DNA of 55,631 nucleotides, taken from positions 1 to 55,631 of the forward strand of contig JAISJG010000015.1 of assembly GCA_031261625.1 (NCBI GenBank), read 5' to 3'. Each line of letters starts with the position of its first letter. Within the stretch, counting starts at the first letter, position 1. The position numbers and the translations under genes are program-made. This stretch comes from Candidatus Methanoplasma sp. Lineage in GTDB: Archaea; Thermoplasmatota; Thermoplasmata; Methanomassiliicoccales; Methanomethylophilaceae. The notes below the pieces were generated by a model that ran no database searches, was not told the DNA's origin, and saw only the letters and a list, made by a program, of their open reading frames with translations. Shown here piece by piece: positions 34,912 through 43,687 of this stretch.

Positions 34912-36135
34912 TCAGAAAAGCGATTCTTTTTTCTCCGAAAGATATCCGAAATCGGCGACTTTCCTTCCGATAAGGAAAACCGCAGCGAATTCCGGCACTT
35001 CCGTCTCCCCTTTCAAAGAGAAATGTTCGCCTTTCATGTCAAATTCATAATCTCTTTTCAGTGTGATCTTCGTGGGTTCGTCGGAATACGACGAAGGAAC
35101 GGCATTCTCCAGAGGATCGAACGTCGTAAGCTCTTCGCGTGTTATCGGAGTGACCCTGAGCCCGGATTTCCCGTGGACCGATCCCGGCAGACGGATGATC
35201 CTCTTGATATCGGGTGTCACAGGCTTGTCCACCTCTCCCGAAAGACGGGGTGCGACATCCTCTTTCATTATCTTCACCAGCAGTTCCTGGTGTTGTCTCG
35301 AAAGAACGGCCATGTTGTTCCTTTCGAACAGGCTTTTCCTGCTTTTCCTGATGTCCTCCTGTGCGCCGATAAGTGTTGAAGCCTGTGAGGATTTGATGGA
35401 AGGATAGGATTGTCTGAGCACTTTGTAATCAAGGTCACAGAAATCGTTCACGACATCCATCAGACCGACCCTCATCTTGCTCTTCCATCCTCCCGCATCC
35501 TCCGGAGGTATGAGACGGTCCTTGCTGATGTTGGTGCGGTTGCCTCCGCCCACCTTTATCTGCGATGTGGGGACCTGCTGATACGGAAAGACCCAGTCTA
35601 TGTTCAGACCGGAGCATGTGATGTAATCCACAAGCTCCCTTCTCTCGTGTGTCCCCAATGTAAGTATATCAGGACGGGGGATGTGTGCGTGGTATCCTCT
35701 TCCTCCTGAGAAAGTAAGATGGACCTCCTCCTCGCCTAATCCGAGATCGGTGAAGAGGAAAGTGTCCACCAGATGGATCATCTCCTTTCTGATCTGTATG
35801 AGCATCTCGGCATAGGACATCTTGTCCGCACCTACAAGATGGTCCGCATCGAGATCGAATATAAGTTCCGCACCCAACCACTCCTTCTCGTCCATCGTGG
35901 GTGCGCTGGGTTTGCGGTAATATGCGGTGGAATAGTAGCTGTGACTGGGGACCTGCGCGATCATGAATTTGCGGAGATCCTCGGGATTGGAGAAGCCCAT
36001 ATGCCTCTGGACCATCTGTCTGTCGAAGAACATGAACCCGAATTCCCTCTTCGTGAAACGCTCCGGCAAGATGGGAGAGTTCTCTTTGTAATATTTCCTG
36101 AATGATTTCAGCAGGAAACGGGAATTGTGGTCCAT
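34912..36135 (-). CDS. priS: DNA primase catalytic (small) subunit
   Basis: Makes primers for replication together with PriL, which is not in this window. 407 residues. Catalytic acids lie in ELIFDLDADHL (DxD) and the nucleotide-binding region in LTFSGGRGYHAHI. Basic segments and an AT/zinc-stem-like region fit archaeal PriS. The start ATG (36133-36135) faces the TatD-like gene, with 52 bp between start codons. Confidence 0.95.
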   Translation of the reverse strand: MDHNSRFLLKSFRKYYKENSPILPERFTKREFGFMFFDRQMVQRHMGFSNPEDLRKFMIAQVPSHSYYSTAYYRKPSAPTMDEKEWLGAELIFDLDADHLVGADKMSYAEMLIQIRKEMIHLVDTFLFTDLGLGEEEVHLTFSGGRGYHAHIPRPDILTLGTHERRELVDYITCSGLNIDWVFPYQQVPTSQIKVGGGNRTNISKDRLIPPEDAGGWKSKMRVGLMDVVNDFCDLDYKVLRQSYPSIKSSQASTLIGAQEDIRKSRKSLFERNNMAVLSRQHQELLVKIMKEDVAPRLSGEVDKPVTPDIKRIIRLPGSVHGKSGLRVTPITREELTTFDPLENAVPSSYSDEPTKITLKRDYEFDMKGEHFSLKGETEVPEFAAVFLIGRKVADFGYLSEKKESLF

Positions 36136-36162
36136 GGTAGTTGTGGCTCAGGGAATGTATAA

Positions 36163-36169
36163 TTATATT
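36163..36169 (+). promoter_or_regulatory. TATA box of the TatD-like gene
   Basis: TTATATT lies about 22 nt before ATG 36188. It supports this start over the longer frame from 36125 that would overlap priS. Confidence 0.5.
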
Positions 36170-36187
36170 GTTTGTCATCCGAAAAGT

Positions 36188-37027
36188 ATGGCAGACCTTC
36201 CGCCGGTTTACGATAACCACATCCATATGAGCCCTTCCGGCCGCAATGTCGATGCTCTGCTGGAATTCCAGGCGGCAGGCGGAACGGGGCTTACTCTTGT
36301 CACTTTACCGTACAAGGAGATCCAGATAGCCAGAGGGGAGGATTTCGCCAGATCCTATGATATAACGTTCGCTCTGGCGGAGAAGGCGAGAGAGAGGACG
36401 AAACTGGAAATAAACATCGCAGTCGGGCCGTATCCGGTGCTGATCCTGCCGCTTGCAGAGCATTTCGGGCTGGAAGCGGCGGAGGAGATGCTGATAAAAG
36501 GCATGGAAGACGCCGCGAAACTCGTTGCGGAAGGCAGGGCCCAGGCCATAGGAGAGATAGGAAGGCCGCATTTCGACGTTCCGCAGGAGATAATCGATGC
36601 TTCGGACCGTGTTCTGCGCAGAGGGATGGAATTGGCCAAGGAACTGGACGTTCCGGTCATAATACACTGCGAATCGGATCCTGTGAACACGAATCTTTCG
36701 TTATCGAATATCGCAAAAAGCGTCGGATACGATCCCGGGCTCGTAATAAAGCATTCATCGTTGCCTTTGGTGACGGACGAGGAGACACACGGTGTGATGC
36801 CGTCCATTCCCGCATCGAAGACGAATCTGAATGAAGCGATAAGGAAAGGAACGGACCGTTTCATGATGGAGACGGATTACATCGACGACCCGGAAAAACC
36901 GGGTGCGGTAATGTCCGTGAACACGGTGCCCAACAAAGTGAGATCGCTTCTGGGGTCCGGTGCACTTACAAGGGAATCTATAGAGAGGATATGCGGAGAT
37001 ATTCCGAATTCTATGTATCACCGTTGA
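36188..37027 (+). CDS. TatD-like metal-dependent TIM-barrel hydrolase (COG1099 type)
   Basis: 279 residues (MADLPPVYDNHIHMSPSGRN). Amidohydrolase-type metal ligands: DNHIH, the Glu in AIGEIGRPH, VIIHCESD, IKHSS and METDYIDDP. The family is related to TatD nucleases, but its substrate in archaea is not established. The start is set by the TATA box at 36163. Confidence 0.85.
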   Translation: MADLPPVYDNHIHMSPSGRNVDALLEFQAAGGTGLTLVTLPYKEIQIARGEDFARSYDITFALAEKARERTKLEINIAVGPYPVLILPLAEHFGLEAAEEMLIKGMEDAAKLVAEGRAQAIGEIGRPHFDVPQEIIDASDRVLRRGMELAKELDVPVIIHCESDPVNTNLSLSNIAKSVGYDPGLVIKHSSLPLVTDEETHGVMPSIPASKTNLNEAIRKGTDRFMMETDYIDDPEKPGAVMSVNTVPNKVRSLLGSGALTRESIERICGDIPNSMYHR

Positions 37028-37042
37028 TGCGATACAACTTTT

Positions 37043-37091
37043 ACGTTCTTTTCTCAGAGGTATTAACAAACTTATTCAAACAGAAGAACGT
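37043..37091. repeat. 8-bp inverted repeat at the MBL gene promoter
   Basis: ACGTTCTT (37043-37050) and AAGAACGT (37084-37091) flank the AT-rich promoter region and end 11 nt before ATG 37103. Possible operator. Confidence 0.4.
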
Positions 37092-37102
37092 TAACGAATG
37101 CA

Positions 37103-37846
37103 ATGAAGGCCAAGATCCACTGTGTTTATGACGAAGGTTCTCTCCCGGGCACCAGTCTTATCGGTGCCAAGGGGATATCGGTATTGGTGGAAGCAGACGG
37201 CCGTAAGATACTGTTCGATACGGGAGGAAGAGGTCCGTACCTTCTTCACAACCTGAGTTTTCTGGAGATCAAGCCCGAGGAGATAGACACTATCATCATT
37301 TCCCAGGGCGAGAAGGACCACTACGGCGGACTGAAGGGCTTTTTGAAAGAAAGGGAAAACTCTATAGATATCTATGCTCCGGAGGCCGCGTGGGGGGAGA
37401 AGAAACTGTTGGGATCCACCGGGATCCACATCCCCGAGGAACTGGAAGTAAAAGCAGAAAAACATAACGTAGACGGATGGACCCAGATAAGCGAACACGT
37501 GCTTATTTCCGCATCGATCGACGGAGAGAGTTTTATTACTGTAAAGACAAGGGACGGGCCCGTAGTAATAAGCGGGTGTTCGCGCTGTGGCGTGAGGAAT
37601 ATCATAGCATCGGTGAACAGCGAACTCGGATCCAAACCGAAGACATACGTCGGCGGAGTCCATATCAGAAAAAGAGAACAGGCGAAAGCGAAGGATATCG
37701 CGGATGCGTTCAACGAGGCCGGTTGCAACTCTCTATACCTGAATCACTGCACCGGTGTCGAGGGTATGATGTATCTGAGGACCCACTTGGGATTGAAAGG
37801 CGTCAATGACTTTTATGTCGGATCGGTTTTGGAAGTGGATCTTTGA
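37103..37846 (+). CDS. Metallo-beta-lactamase-fold protein with altered metal site
   Basis: 247 residues of the COG1237 type, related to the dihydropterin-ribofuranosylaminobenzene phosphate synthase-like MBL group. LFDTGG and later GGVHI and LNHCTG are kept. The central HxHxDH is replaced by SQGEKDH (residues 67-73), so two His become Gln and Glu, and the usual GCSH is GCSR (Arg161). Three metal ligands are therefore missing. A non-catalytic, differently metallated or binding-only protein is likely. It carries a TTATTACT (37533-37540)/AGTAATAA (37564-37571) pair within its coding region. Confidence 0.8.
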   Translation: MKAKIHCVYDEGSLPGTSLIGAKGISVLVEADGRKILFDTGGRGPYLLHNLSFLEIKPEEIDTIIISQGEKDHYGGLKGFLKERENSIDIYAPEAAWGEKKLLGSTGIHIPEELEVKAEKHNVDGWTQISEHVLISASIDGESFITVKTRDGPVVISGCSRCGVRNIIASVNSELGSKPKTYVGGVHIRKREQAKAKDIADAFNEAGCNSLYLNHCTGVEGMMYLRTHLGLKGVNDFYVGSVLEVDL

Positions 37847-37874
37847 ATTCCGATGAATCAGGAAAAGAGGAACT

Positions 37875-38783
37875 ATGACCGATAAGAATCCTACTGCTTT
37901 TTCTTTACAGGAGCTTGAAGAATATTCAGTTCAAGGAGAGCCCGGACAAAAAAAGCGCAGTTATTGTTGGAAAACGGCAATCGGTCTGCAGGCGGTCGAT
38001 GGAATAAAACCATCGGATTATCTAATCGCTACAGCAAATGAGAACATCGAAGGGCACATCACGCTCGACGAAGCACAAAACCGTATCGAGAGTTATTACA
38101 AAGCGCGTCCTGCCACATCAGACGAAGACCGTACCGAGGAAGCGGACAAGGTCTCTGCGCGGATTGCAAAAATTTTGGCAGAGGATACATTTTCTTTTTC
38201 ACCGGTGGATTATATTGGGATACACCGTTGTTTATTCGACGGAATCTACAGATTTGCGGGCAAAATACGCGACTTTAACATTACAAAGAAAGAATGGGTA
38301 CTTCGTGGTGCGACTGTATATTATGCGAGTGCAGACAGCATATCCGAAACACTTGAATATGATTTTACACAGGAAAAGGCATTCAGTTACAAAGGATTGA
38401 GCAAGAAGCAATCGGTGGAACATATAGAGAAATTCATATCCGGAGTCTGGCAGATACATGCGTTCGGCGAAGGGAATACAAGGACGACCGCAGTGTTCGC
38501 AATCAAATATCTCAGATCATTCGGATTCGATGTAACTAATGACACTTTTGCGGCGAACGCATGGTATTTCAGAAATGCATTGGTACGTGCAAACTACAAC
38601 GATATCCCCCGTGGGATACATTCTACGCTGGAATATCTCGACCGTTTCTTCGGAAATCTGCTTTTCGAGGAAAACAATGTTCTGAAAAACCGCGAATTAT
38701 TAATTATCCCGAATACAGAGATTTCCACAGATGTCGGAGAAATGTCGGAGAAATGTCGGAGAAAAAGCGCTCATTCTTTCTAA
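37875..38783 (+). CDS. Fic-family adenylyltransferase, frame-shifted before its DNA-binding domain
   Basis: 302 residues; the start ATG follows AGAGGAACT. An N-terminal segment (CWKTAIGLQAVDGIKPSDYL, then NENIEGHIT, resembling the IEG inhibitory helix) precedes the Fic core with HAFGEGNTRTT (His195; the usual second Gly of GNGR is Thr). Fic enzymes transfer AMP or related groups to target hydroxyls. The protein ends after DVGEMSEKCRRKSAHSF, because three 11-bp repeats (38731-38763) throw the frame. Reading one or four repeat units would fuse it to the winged helix encoded at 38764-38958. A current truncated form is what the sequence shows. Confidence 0.88.
   Translation: MTDKNPTAFSLQELEEYSVQGEPGQKKRSYCWKTAIGLQAVDGIKPSDYLIATANENIEGHITLDEAQNRIESYYKARPATSDEDRTEEADKVSARIAKILAEDTFSFSPVDYIGIHRCLFDGIYRFAGKIRDFNITKKEWVLRGATVYYASADSISETLEYDFTQEKAFSYKGLSKKQSVEHIEKFISGVWQIHAFGEGNTRTTAVFAIKYLRSFGFDVTNDTFAANAWYFRNALVRANYNDIPRGIHSTLEYLDRFFGNLLFEENNVLKNRELLIIPNTEISTDVGEMSEKCRRKSAHSF
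38731..38763 (+). repeat. Three perfect 11-bp tandem repeats at the Fic/winged-helix junction
   Basis: ATGTCGGAGAA at 38731-38741, 38742-38752 and 38753-38763. Because 11 is not a multiple of 3, the copy number sets the downstream frame: 1 or 4 copies give an in-frame fusion, 3 copies give early termination. Confidence 0.92.
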
Positions 38784-38958
38784 ATTGAAAGAAAATCCAC
38801 AGATGTCCGCAAAAGAATTGGCGGAATTATTGGATAAAACACCCAGGACGGTCGAACGTCATATCAAAGAATTGCGTGAACAGGGATCACTGATCCGCAT
38901 TGGCGCAGACAGGGGCGGTCATTGGGAAGTACACGAGACAGTTGAAAAGAATCCCTGA
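38731..38958 (+). CDS. Winged-helix DNA-binding domain, detached from the Fic gene
   Basis: From about 38764 the frame encodes GEKALILSKLKENPQMSAKE, then LAELLDKTPRTVERHIKELR and RIGADRGGHWEV. This is the C-terminal winged-helix module normally fused to Fic proteins of this type. It is open from the first ATG of the repeat (38731) but has no convincing ribosome site, so it is probably expressed only when the repeat number restores the frame, or by frameshifting. 75 residues if started at 38731. Confidence 0.7.
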   Translation: MSEKCRRNVGEKALILSKLKENPQMSAKELAELLDKTPRTVERHIKELREQGSLIRIGADRGGHWEVHETVEKNP

Positions 38959-38987
38959 TTCTGTTGCGGTAGTTTCAGTCCATATGA

Positions 38988-38997
38988 TTTATAAAAG
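38988..38997 (+). promoter_or_regulatory. TATA box of htpX
   Basis: TTTATAAAAG, about 45-50 nt before ATG 39041. Confidence 0.6.
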
Positions 38998-39040
38998 AAC
39001 CTAAATACGGCGGTTCGATAACACACCAGAGGCAATACGT

Positions 39041-39946
39041 ATGATTTGGCAGGTTAGAACGGCATCCATGTTTATTGTGATGTCTTTGATCTTCATGGCG
39101 GTAGGTTCCGTCGTAGGGGCCCTCATGGGCAGTTTCATTTTAGGATTGATCGCCCTGTTGTCAGTGGCGGTCGTATTCAGCATTTATTCGTACTTCTTCT
39201 CGAAGCAGCACGCGCTCAAAGCGAACGGCGCCAGGATAGTCACGCAGGATCAGGAGCCGAGGCTTTACGGTATCGTAAGCAAGGTCGCCGGACTTGCGGG
39301 GGTCCCGATGCCGGAGGTCGGTATCGTGGAAAGCATGGTGCCCAATGCGTTCGCGACCGGAAGGAACCCCAAGAACGCCGCTGTAGTGGCTACCAGAGGG
39401 ATACTGAGCCTGGCGGACGATGAGCTCGAAGGTGTTATAGCGCATGAGATGGCCCACGTCAAGAACAGGGACATACTCGTGATGTCCGTGGCATCCACGA
39501 TGGCGGCCGTACTTTCGTATCTGTCGAGATATCTGCTGTATGCGGCACTGTTCGGCAGGGAAAGGGATCCGAAACTGCTTGTGGCGGCGATCGCATGCAG
39601 TATACTCGTACCGGTAGCGGCCGTACTCGTCCAGTTGGGGGTTTCAAGGAACAGGGAGTATCTTGCCGATGAGACCGGAGCTAAATTCACCGGGAACCCG
39701 AGGGCTCTTGCGAGGGCCCTGAAAAAGATCGAGAGCGGGTGTCTTTCTCCTAAAAACGAGTATGACAACACCAGTTATGCCGATATGTGGATAGCGAATC
39801 CCGTCAGAAGCAAGAAGGTCTGGTTCAAATCGCTTTTCAGCACCCATCCTCCGATGGATAACAGGATCGCAAAGCTCAACGCGCTTGCGGACAAAATGGA
39901 AAGCACCGGGAAATACGGTGTCGGGTACAGTCCGGAGACGTACTGA
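39041..39946 (+). CDS. htpX: HtpX-family membrane zinc metalloprotease (M48)
   Basis: Membrane protein quality control. 301 residues: two N-terminal membrane helices (about 7-55), zinc motif HExxH in VIAHEMAHVKNRD, a further hydrophobic pair (about 150-205) and the third ligand region NREYLADETGA. It ends back to back with the next gene (stop codons adjacent, convergent). Confidence 0.95.
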   Translation: MIWQVRTASMFIVMSLIFMAVGSVVGALMGSFILGLIALLSVAVVFSIYSYFFSKQHALKANGARIVTQDQEPRLYGIVSKVAGLAGVPMPEVGIVESMVPNAFATGRNPKNAAVVATRGILSLADDELEGVIAHEMAHVKNRDILVMSVASTMAAVLSYLSRYLLYAALFGRERDPKLLVAAIACSILVPVAAVLVQLGVSRNREYLADETGAKFTGNPRALARALKKIESGCLSPKNEYDNTSYADMWIANPVRSKKVWFKSLFSTHPPMDNRIAKLNALADKMESTGKYGVGYSPETY

Positions 39947-41236
39947 TCACTTGACCGGTTCCCATTTGGCGAGTTCGTTGACCTTGGACAGGGTGGAGCC
40001 TCTTCTGATCTCCTCTCTTGTCCGGTCTTCCCTTTCATTGACGTCGACGGTGCGGTTGGCCACTTCGACGGCCACTTCCTTCGGTATTACGATCAGGCCG
40101 TTCTCGTCGCCGACTATCCAGTCGCCGGTGCGGACGGTCTGACCTCCGACCGTTATTTCGATGCCGATGCCTCCGTAACCTTTCGGTTCTCCGGCACACG
40201 GTACTACGGATCTTGCGAATGCGGGGAATTTCATGTCGCGGATGCCGTCGATATCCCTTATGGCGCCGTCGATGACGACGCCGTTGATGCCTGCTACTCT
40301 TGCAGAGTTGGAGGCGAGTTCCCCCCATACCGCGACGGGGGCTCCGCCCACATCGATCACGATGATGTCGCCGGGCTTTGCGCGGTCTATGGCCTCCACG
40401 GGTTTGGCCCAATCCCCGTTCGCGGTCTGAACAGTAAGCGCACGGCCGACCATCCTCGTTCCGCGTTCTATGTACGGGGTCAGACCGAAAATAACGCCTT
40501 TTTTGTGGAATGCGTCGGATATGTTGCAGGTGGACACTTTCGAGAAAGCCTCGAACAATCCGTCCTCGTTGTATTTTTTTGAAAGTTCCGTGTTCTGTTT
40601 CACACCGGACATCGCACTTTTCATTGATTGTGATGCTTTTTTGATGTCGGCGGCTTTGATTATGCCGCCGCCGACTATGATCACGGAGGCTCCCGCTTCC
40701 GTATAGCTTGACGCTGTCTCGGTGGTTATTCCGCCGGCCACAGCGATAGGGATGTTCGTTTCTTTTACTATGGATTTCAGGATATCCAAAGGTGCGGCCT
40801 CCCCGCGCATCTGGGTATCTATACCCATGTGGAGGCATATGTACGATACTCCGAGCCTCTCAACCTCTTTGGAACGTGCCGTACGGTCCTTTACGTTGAT
40901 CATGTCGACCATGATCTCCGCCCCGTACTTCCTGGCGGCGGAAACCGCTTCCGATACGGTGGAATCGTCTGCAAGTCCGAGCACGGTGACGATATCAGCA
41001 CCGGCCTTTGCGGCTATTTCCACTTCGAAGGCACCGACATCCATGGTCTTCGTGTCGGCGATGATCTTTTTTCCCGGGAATTCCCGGCGTAATGCACGTA
41101 TTGCCTCCGCGCCCTCGCTTTTTATGAGCGGGGTACCGGCTTCGATCCAATCCGCTCCGCCGTCGACGGCCTCACGGGCTATGGCCACTGCCCTGCTGAG
41201 CTGCATTATATCCAAAGCGACCTGCAATACTGCCAT
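39947..41236 (-). CDS. 3-hexulose-6-phosphate synthase/RraA-like fusion protein
   Basis: 429 residues. The N-terminal half (1-205) is an OMP-decarboxylase-superfamily barrel of the hexulose-6-phosphate synthase type (QVALDIMQL, GADWIEAGTPLIKSEG, ADTKTMDVG, HMGIDTQMRG). The C-terminal half (about 225-420) is an RraA-like/aldolase-type swivel domain (ISDAFHKKGVI, GDWIVGDENGLIVIPKE). In methanogens HPS forms ribulose 5-phosphate/formaldehyde from hexulose phosphate, supplying pentoses where the oxidative pathway is absent. The role of the fused RraA-like domain is unsettled. Confidence 0.9.
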   Translation of the reverse strand: MAVLQVALDIMQLSRAVAIAREAVDGGADWIEAGTPLIKSEGAEAIRALRREFPGKKIIADTKTMDVGAFEVEIAAKAGADIVTVLGLADDSTVSEAVSAARKYGAEIMVDMINVKDRTARSKEVERLGVSYICLHMGIDTQMRGEAAPLDILKSIVKETNIPIAVAGGITTETASSYTEAGASVIIVGGGIIKAADIKKASQSMKSAMSGVKQNTELSKKYNEDGLFEAFSKVSTCNISDAFHKKGVIFGLTPYIERGTRMVGRALTVQTANGDWAKPVEAIDRAKPGDIIVIDVGGAPVAVWGELASNSARVAGINGVVIDGAIRDIDGIRDMKFPAFARSVVPCAGEPKGYGGIGIEITVGGQTVRTGDWIVGDENGLIVIPKEVAVEVANRTVDVNEREDRTREEIRRGSTLSKVNELAKWEPVK

Positions 41237-41257
41237 AAGCCCCCAATCTGCGGGCGT

Positions 41258-42613
41258 TTATTTACAAGTATTGACTTTGCCCGTGTCGACCTTCAGTGGT
41301 ACATTCCATGCATCATCGATGAATGCCAGGGCGAACAGAGGATAGCATTCGACCGCTCCGTCAGTCCCGACATTCATTTTACCGAACTTCATTCCTCTTT
41401 TTACACCGTATTTTGACATTACCACGCCCAATGATTTGGATTTCGTATTGTTGCCGGATTTGATCGCCAAAGCGACAGCAAGTCCTTTGATGTTCAGTAT
41501 AAAATCAACTTCAAGGGTCTGTTTGGTTTCGAAGTAGGTTAGTTTGTATCCTTGTTTAGCAAGAAGATCGGCCGCCACATTCTCCATGATGCCACCTTCG
41601 TTGATCAGCAGATCATTATCGAGTATGGCGAACTGTATGCCCGTTTCCATCATGGATACCAACAATCCGGTGTCTCTGAGATATACCTTGAACGAATTTT
41701 GCATGACGTTGGATGCTAACGGAAGGGCGGGTTGTCGGAGGTTATGGCAGTAGTTTATTATCCCCGCATCATAGAGCCACATGAGGCTTCCTTCATATTC
41801 TCTGAGGCCTACTCCTTTCTTGTCTTCGATTTCGGTGAATACGAATTTCTTGTTCTTCTTGGCCAATTGTATGGGTATGGATCTGAAACAGCTCCCCACT
41901 CCCGACAAAGCAGGACCTACGGCGTATTTCGATATGTCGTTAAGATATCCGGATACGATATCTTTCTGTGCTTCCAGAACGTAGTGGAAATTATTCGTCT
42001 CTACGAATTGTTCCACAGCTCTGGGCATTCCGCCGGTCGCAATATACCATCTGAACCGTTCTTCCACCACACCGAGTACGAAATCGTCTATTTTCTCCCT
42101 GTTCCTGACGTGGGTCCTTATGTCTTCCGTGAAATCCTTTCCATATCCTAATGCCCAAAGGAATTCTTCGAAGTCCATGGAATACATCTCGACTTCTGTT
42201 TCGTAACCCACAGGATATGACGAGACCTCTTTGAAATTGAGGCCCAACAAAGACCCGGACGCGACGACATCGAACCTCCCGTCCAAAGAGAACGGTTTGA
42301 GAGCGACCCTGGCATTCGGGCAGTTCTGTATCTCATCCAAGAAGATCAGGGTCTTGCCGGGAATCATTCTGAGGTCCGGGAACATCGCGCTTATTCTTTT
42401 CTCCAACGTCTTGATATCTAGATCTCCGTCGAATATTCTCCATTTTTCTTTGTCGGTCTCAAAATTGATGTAGATGTATGTATCGTAATTGGATCTGCCG
42501 AACTTATCGATCGAATATGTTTTGCCCACCTGCCTTGCGCCTTTTATGAGAAGACAGTTTTTGCGAGGTCTGTTCTTCCATTCAAGAAGATATTCGTCGA
42601 TTTTTCTCTCCAT
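41258..42613 (-). CDS. AAA+ ATPase with DUF4143 C-terminal domain
   Basis: 451 residues: Walker A KGARQVGKT (24-32), Walker B TLIFLDEIQNC, sensor region VVASGSLLG, then the DUF4143 nuclease-like region ending with VDFILNIKGLAVALAIKSGN (an E/D-x-K-like acid-lysine pattern). This family is abundant and patchily distributed in archaea and bacteria; its function is poorly known. It is preceded by two 66-bp direct repeats, 31 bp before the start codon. Confidence 0.9.
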   Translation of the reverse strand: MERKIDEYLLEWKNRPRKNCLLIKGARQVGKTYSIDKFGRSNYDTYIYINFETDKEKWRIFDGDLDIKTLEKRISAMFPDLRMIPGKTLIFLDEIQNCPNARVALKPFSLDGRFDVVASGSLLGLNFKEVSSYPVGYETEVEMYSMDFEEFLWALGYGKDFTEDIRTHVRNREKIDDFVLGVVEERFRWYIATGGMPRAVEQFVETNNFHYVLEAQKDIVSGYLNDISKYAVGPALSGVGSCFRSIPIQLAKKNKKFVFTEIEDKKGVGLREYEGSLMWLYDAGIINYCHNLRQPALPLASNVMQNSFKVYLRDTGLLVSMMETGIQFAILDNDLLINEGGIMENVAADLLAKQGYKLTYFETKQTLEVDFILNIKGLAVALAIKSGNNTKSKSLGVVMSKYGVKRGMKFGKMNVGTDGAVECYPLFALAFIDDAWNVPLKVDTGKVNTCK

Positions 42614-42643
42614 GAATTATATAACTGCATCCAGATATTATAG

Positions 42644-42765
42644 TTTACTGTTTTTTCCTAGGAATAATCTGTAGTTTTTCCTACTTTTACCTATGAATAA
42701 TAGACCATTTTTACTGTTTTTTCCTAGGAATAATCTGTAGTTTTTCCCACTTTTACCTATGAATA
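42644..42765 (-). repeat. Two 66-bp-spaced direct repeats upstream of the ATPase gene
   Basis: About 56 bp, from TTTACTGTTTTTTCCTAGG to CCTATGAATA, recur with an offset of 66 bp (42644-42699 and 42710-42765) with a single T/C difference. Within each unit the pattern TTTTCCTA or TTTTACCTA followed by GGAATAAT/TGAATAAT recurs about every 33 bp, so it is also an imperfect four-fold repeat. It occupies the promoter or leader position of the ATPase gene. Confidence 0.85.
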
Positions 42766-43001
42766 TTGTTTTGACCGAACATTGTATTATGGCATTATGC
42801 CATATATGAGATACATTCGAACGCGTTGTATTTCTCGTTCCATTGAACAATCATCCTGATAAAAACCGCAGTCATTCTGTAGCAGATCGATTCTGAAATA
42901 TGTGAAAGAAATGCCACTCAGCTCGCCCGTCTATCATCACTGTTCAGCTCGGATAAAGGTTCATCATCGCGGCGGTTCCCCATCACGATGATGGATAAAA
43001 A
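42766..43001. other. Intergenic DNA without recognised features
   Basis: Separates the ATPase repeats from the zinc-ribbon gene. It contains a near-palindrome CATCGCGGCGG...CCATCACGATGATGG with no clear role. No gene seen. Confidence 0.35.
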
Positions 43002-43268
43002 TCATTGCTTGTCGGTTTTACCGTATTCCGCCCACGCCGGGAACCGGCGCATTATGCCCTCGGCCACGAACGGTGCCCACACATCATCCGTCCCCCAGAT
43101 GTAGACCAGGAATCTGACGATGTCCTGTCTCTTCTCCTCGAATGACAGCATGGTCCCGTCCGCATGGCAGCAGAATCTGCAGTAGTTGTTGTTAACGTTG
43201 TTCATTGCATGATCAGAGTCACTGACCATCCGTGTTCCGCATGAGATGCACATCATATTTTCCCTCAT
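43002..43268 (-). CDS. Small zinc-ribbon protein
   Basis: 88 residues with CISCGTRM and YCRFCCHADG, spaced as in the putative zinc-ribbon (PF12674-like) family, followed by a helical C-terminus. Function unknown; possibly a protein- or nucleic-acid-binding accessory. Transcribed alone. Confidence 0.75.
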   Translation of the reverse strand: MRENMMCISCGTRMVSDSDHAMNNVNNNYCRFCCHADGTMLSFEEKRQDIVRFLVYIWGTDDVWAPFVAEGIMRRFPAWAEYGKTDKQ

Positions 43269-43687
43269 CCCCTCTGTCGTCCGCGGTGTCCGTTGGTATA
43301 TTTCATATACCTGATCCCCCCGACTTTTCGACGAACATGTTTTCCAATGTTTACGGATATTTTAAATGTTTTAAAATACGGAAATGCTGTGGACATCACT
43401 GTACTAAAATGCTGTATATGAGGGCAATCCACTCACGGAGTTGTAATACTGGCTCATGTTGAAGTGCAAAATAGGTCGATGTATACAAACGATACTGGGA
43501 AAATGAACGATTTTGAGGATGCCGGCATTGTTTTACTCGGGGCGATCATGGGGGTCGGTCTTCGGAATTTAAATATGATAGTAATAAAATGAGCACAAAA
43601 TAGTGCCGAAACGTGAGATAGTAATAAGTAGTAATAAGAAAATAAGATATCGGAGTATCGTATTCTTTAGATACGGGAGGAGAGAAA
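43269..43687 (+). promoter_or_regulatory. Promoter region of the AlbA-domain gene with three AGTAATAA sites
   Basis: TTTAAATAT (43568-43576) looks like a TATA box. AGTAATAA octamers follow at 43580-43587, 43620-43627 and 43630-43637, and a strong ribosome site GGAGGAG lies before ATG 43688. Farther left, an inverted repeat TATTTTAAA...TTTTAAAATA lies near 43359-43379. A 29-codon frame at about 43504-43593 ends inside the first octamer and is not convincing. Octamers placed just downstream of a TATA box suggest repression. Confidence 0.5.

Noticed and set aside
43504..43593. 29-codon frame before the AlbA gene
   Set aside because: Weak ribosome site, overlaps the promoter TATA box and the first AGTAATAA; more likely promoter DNA.
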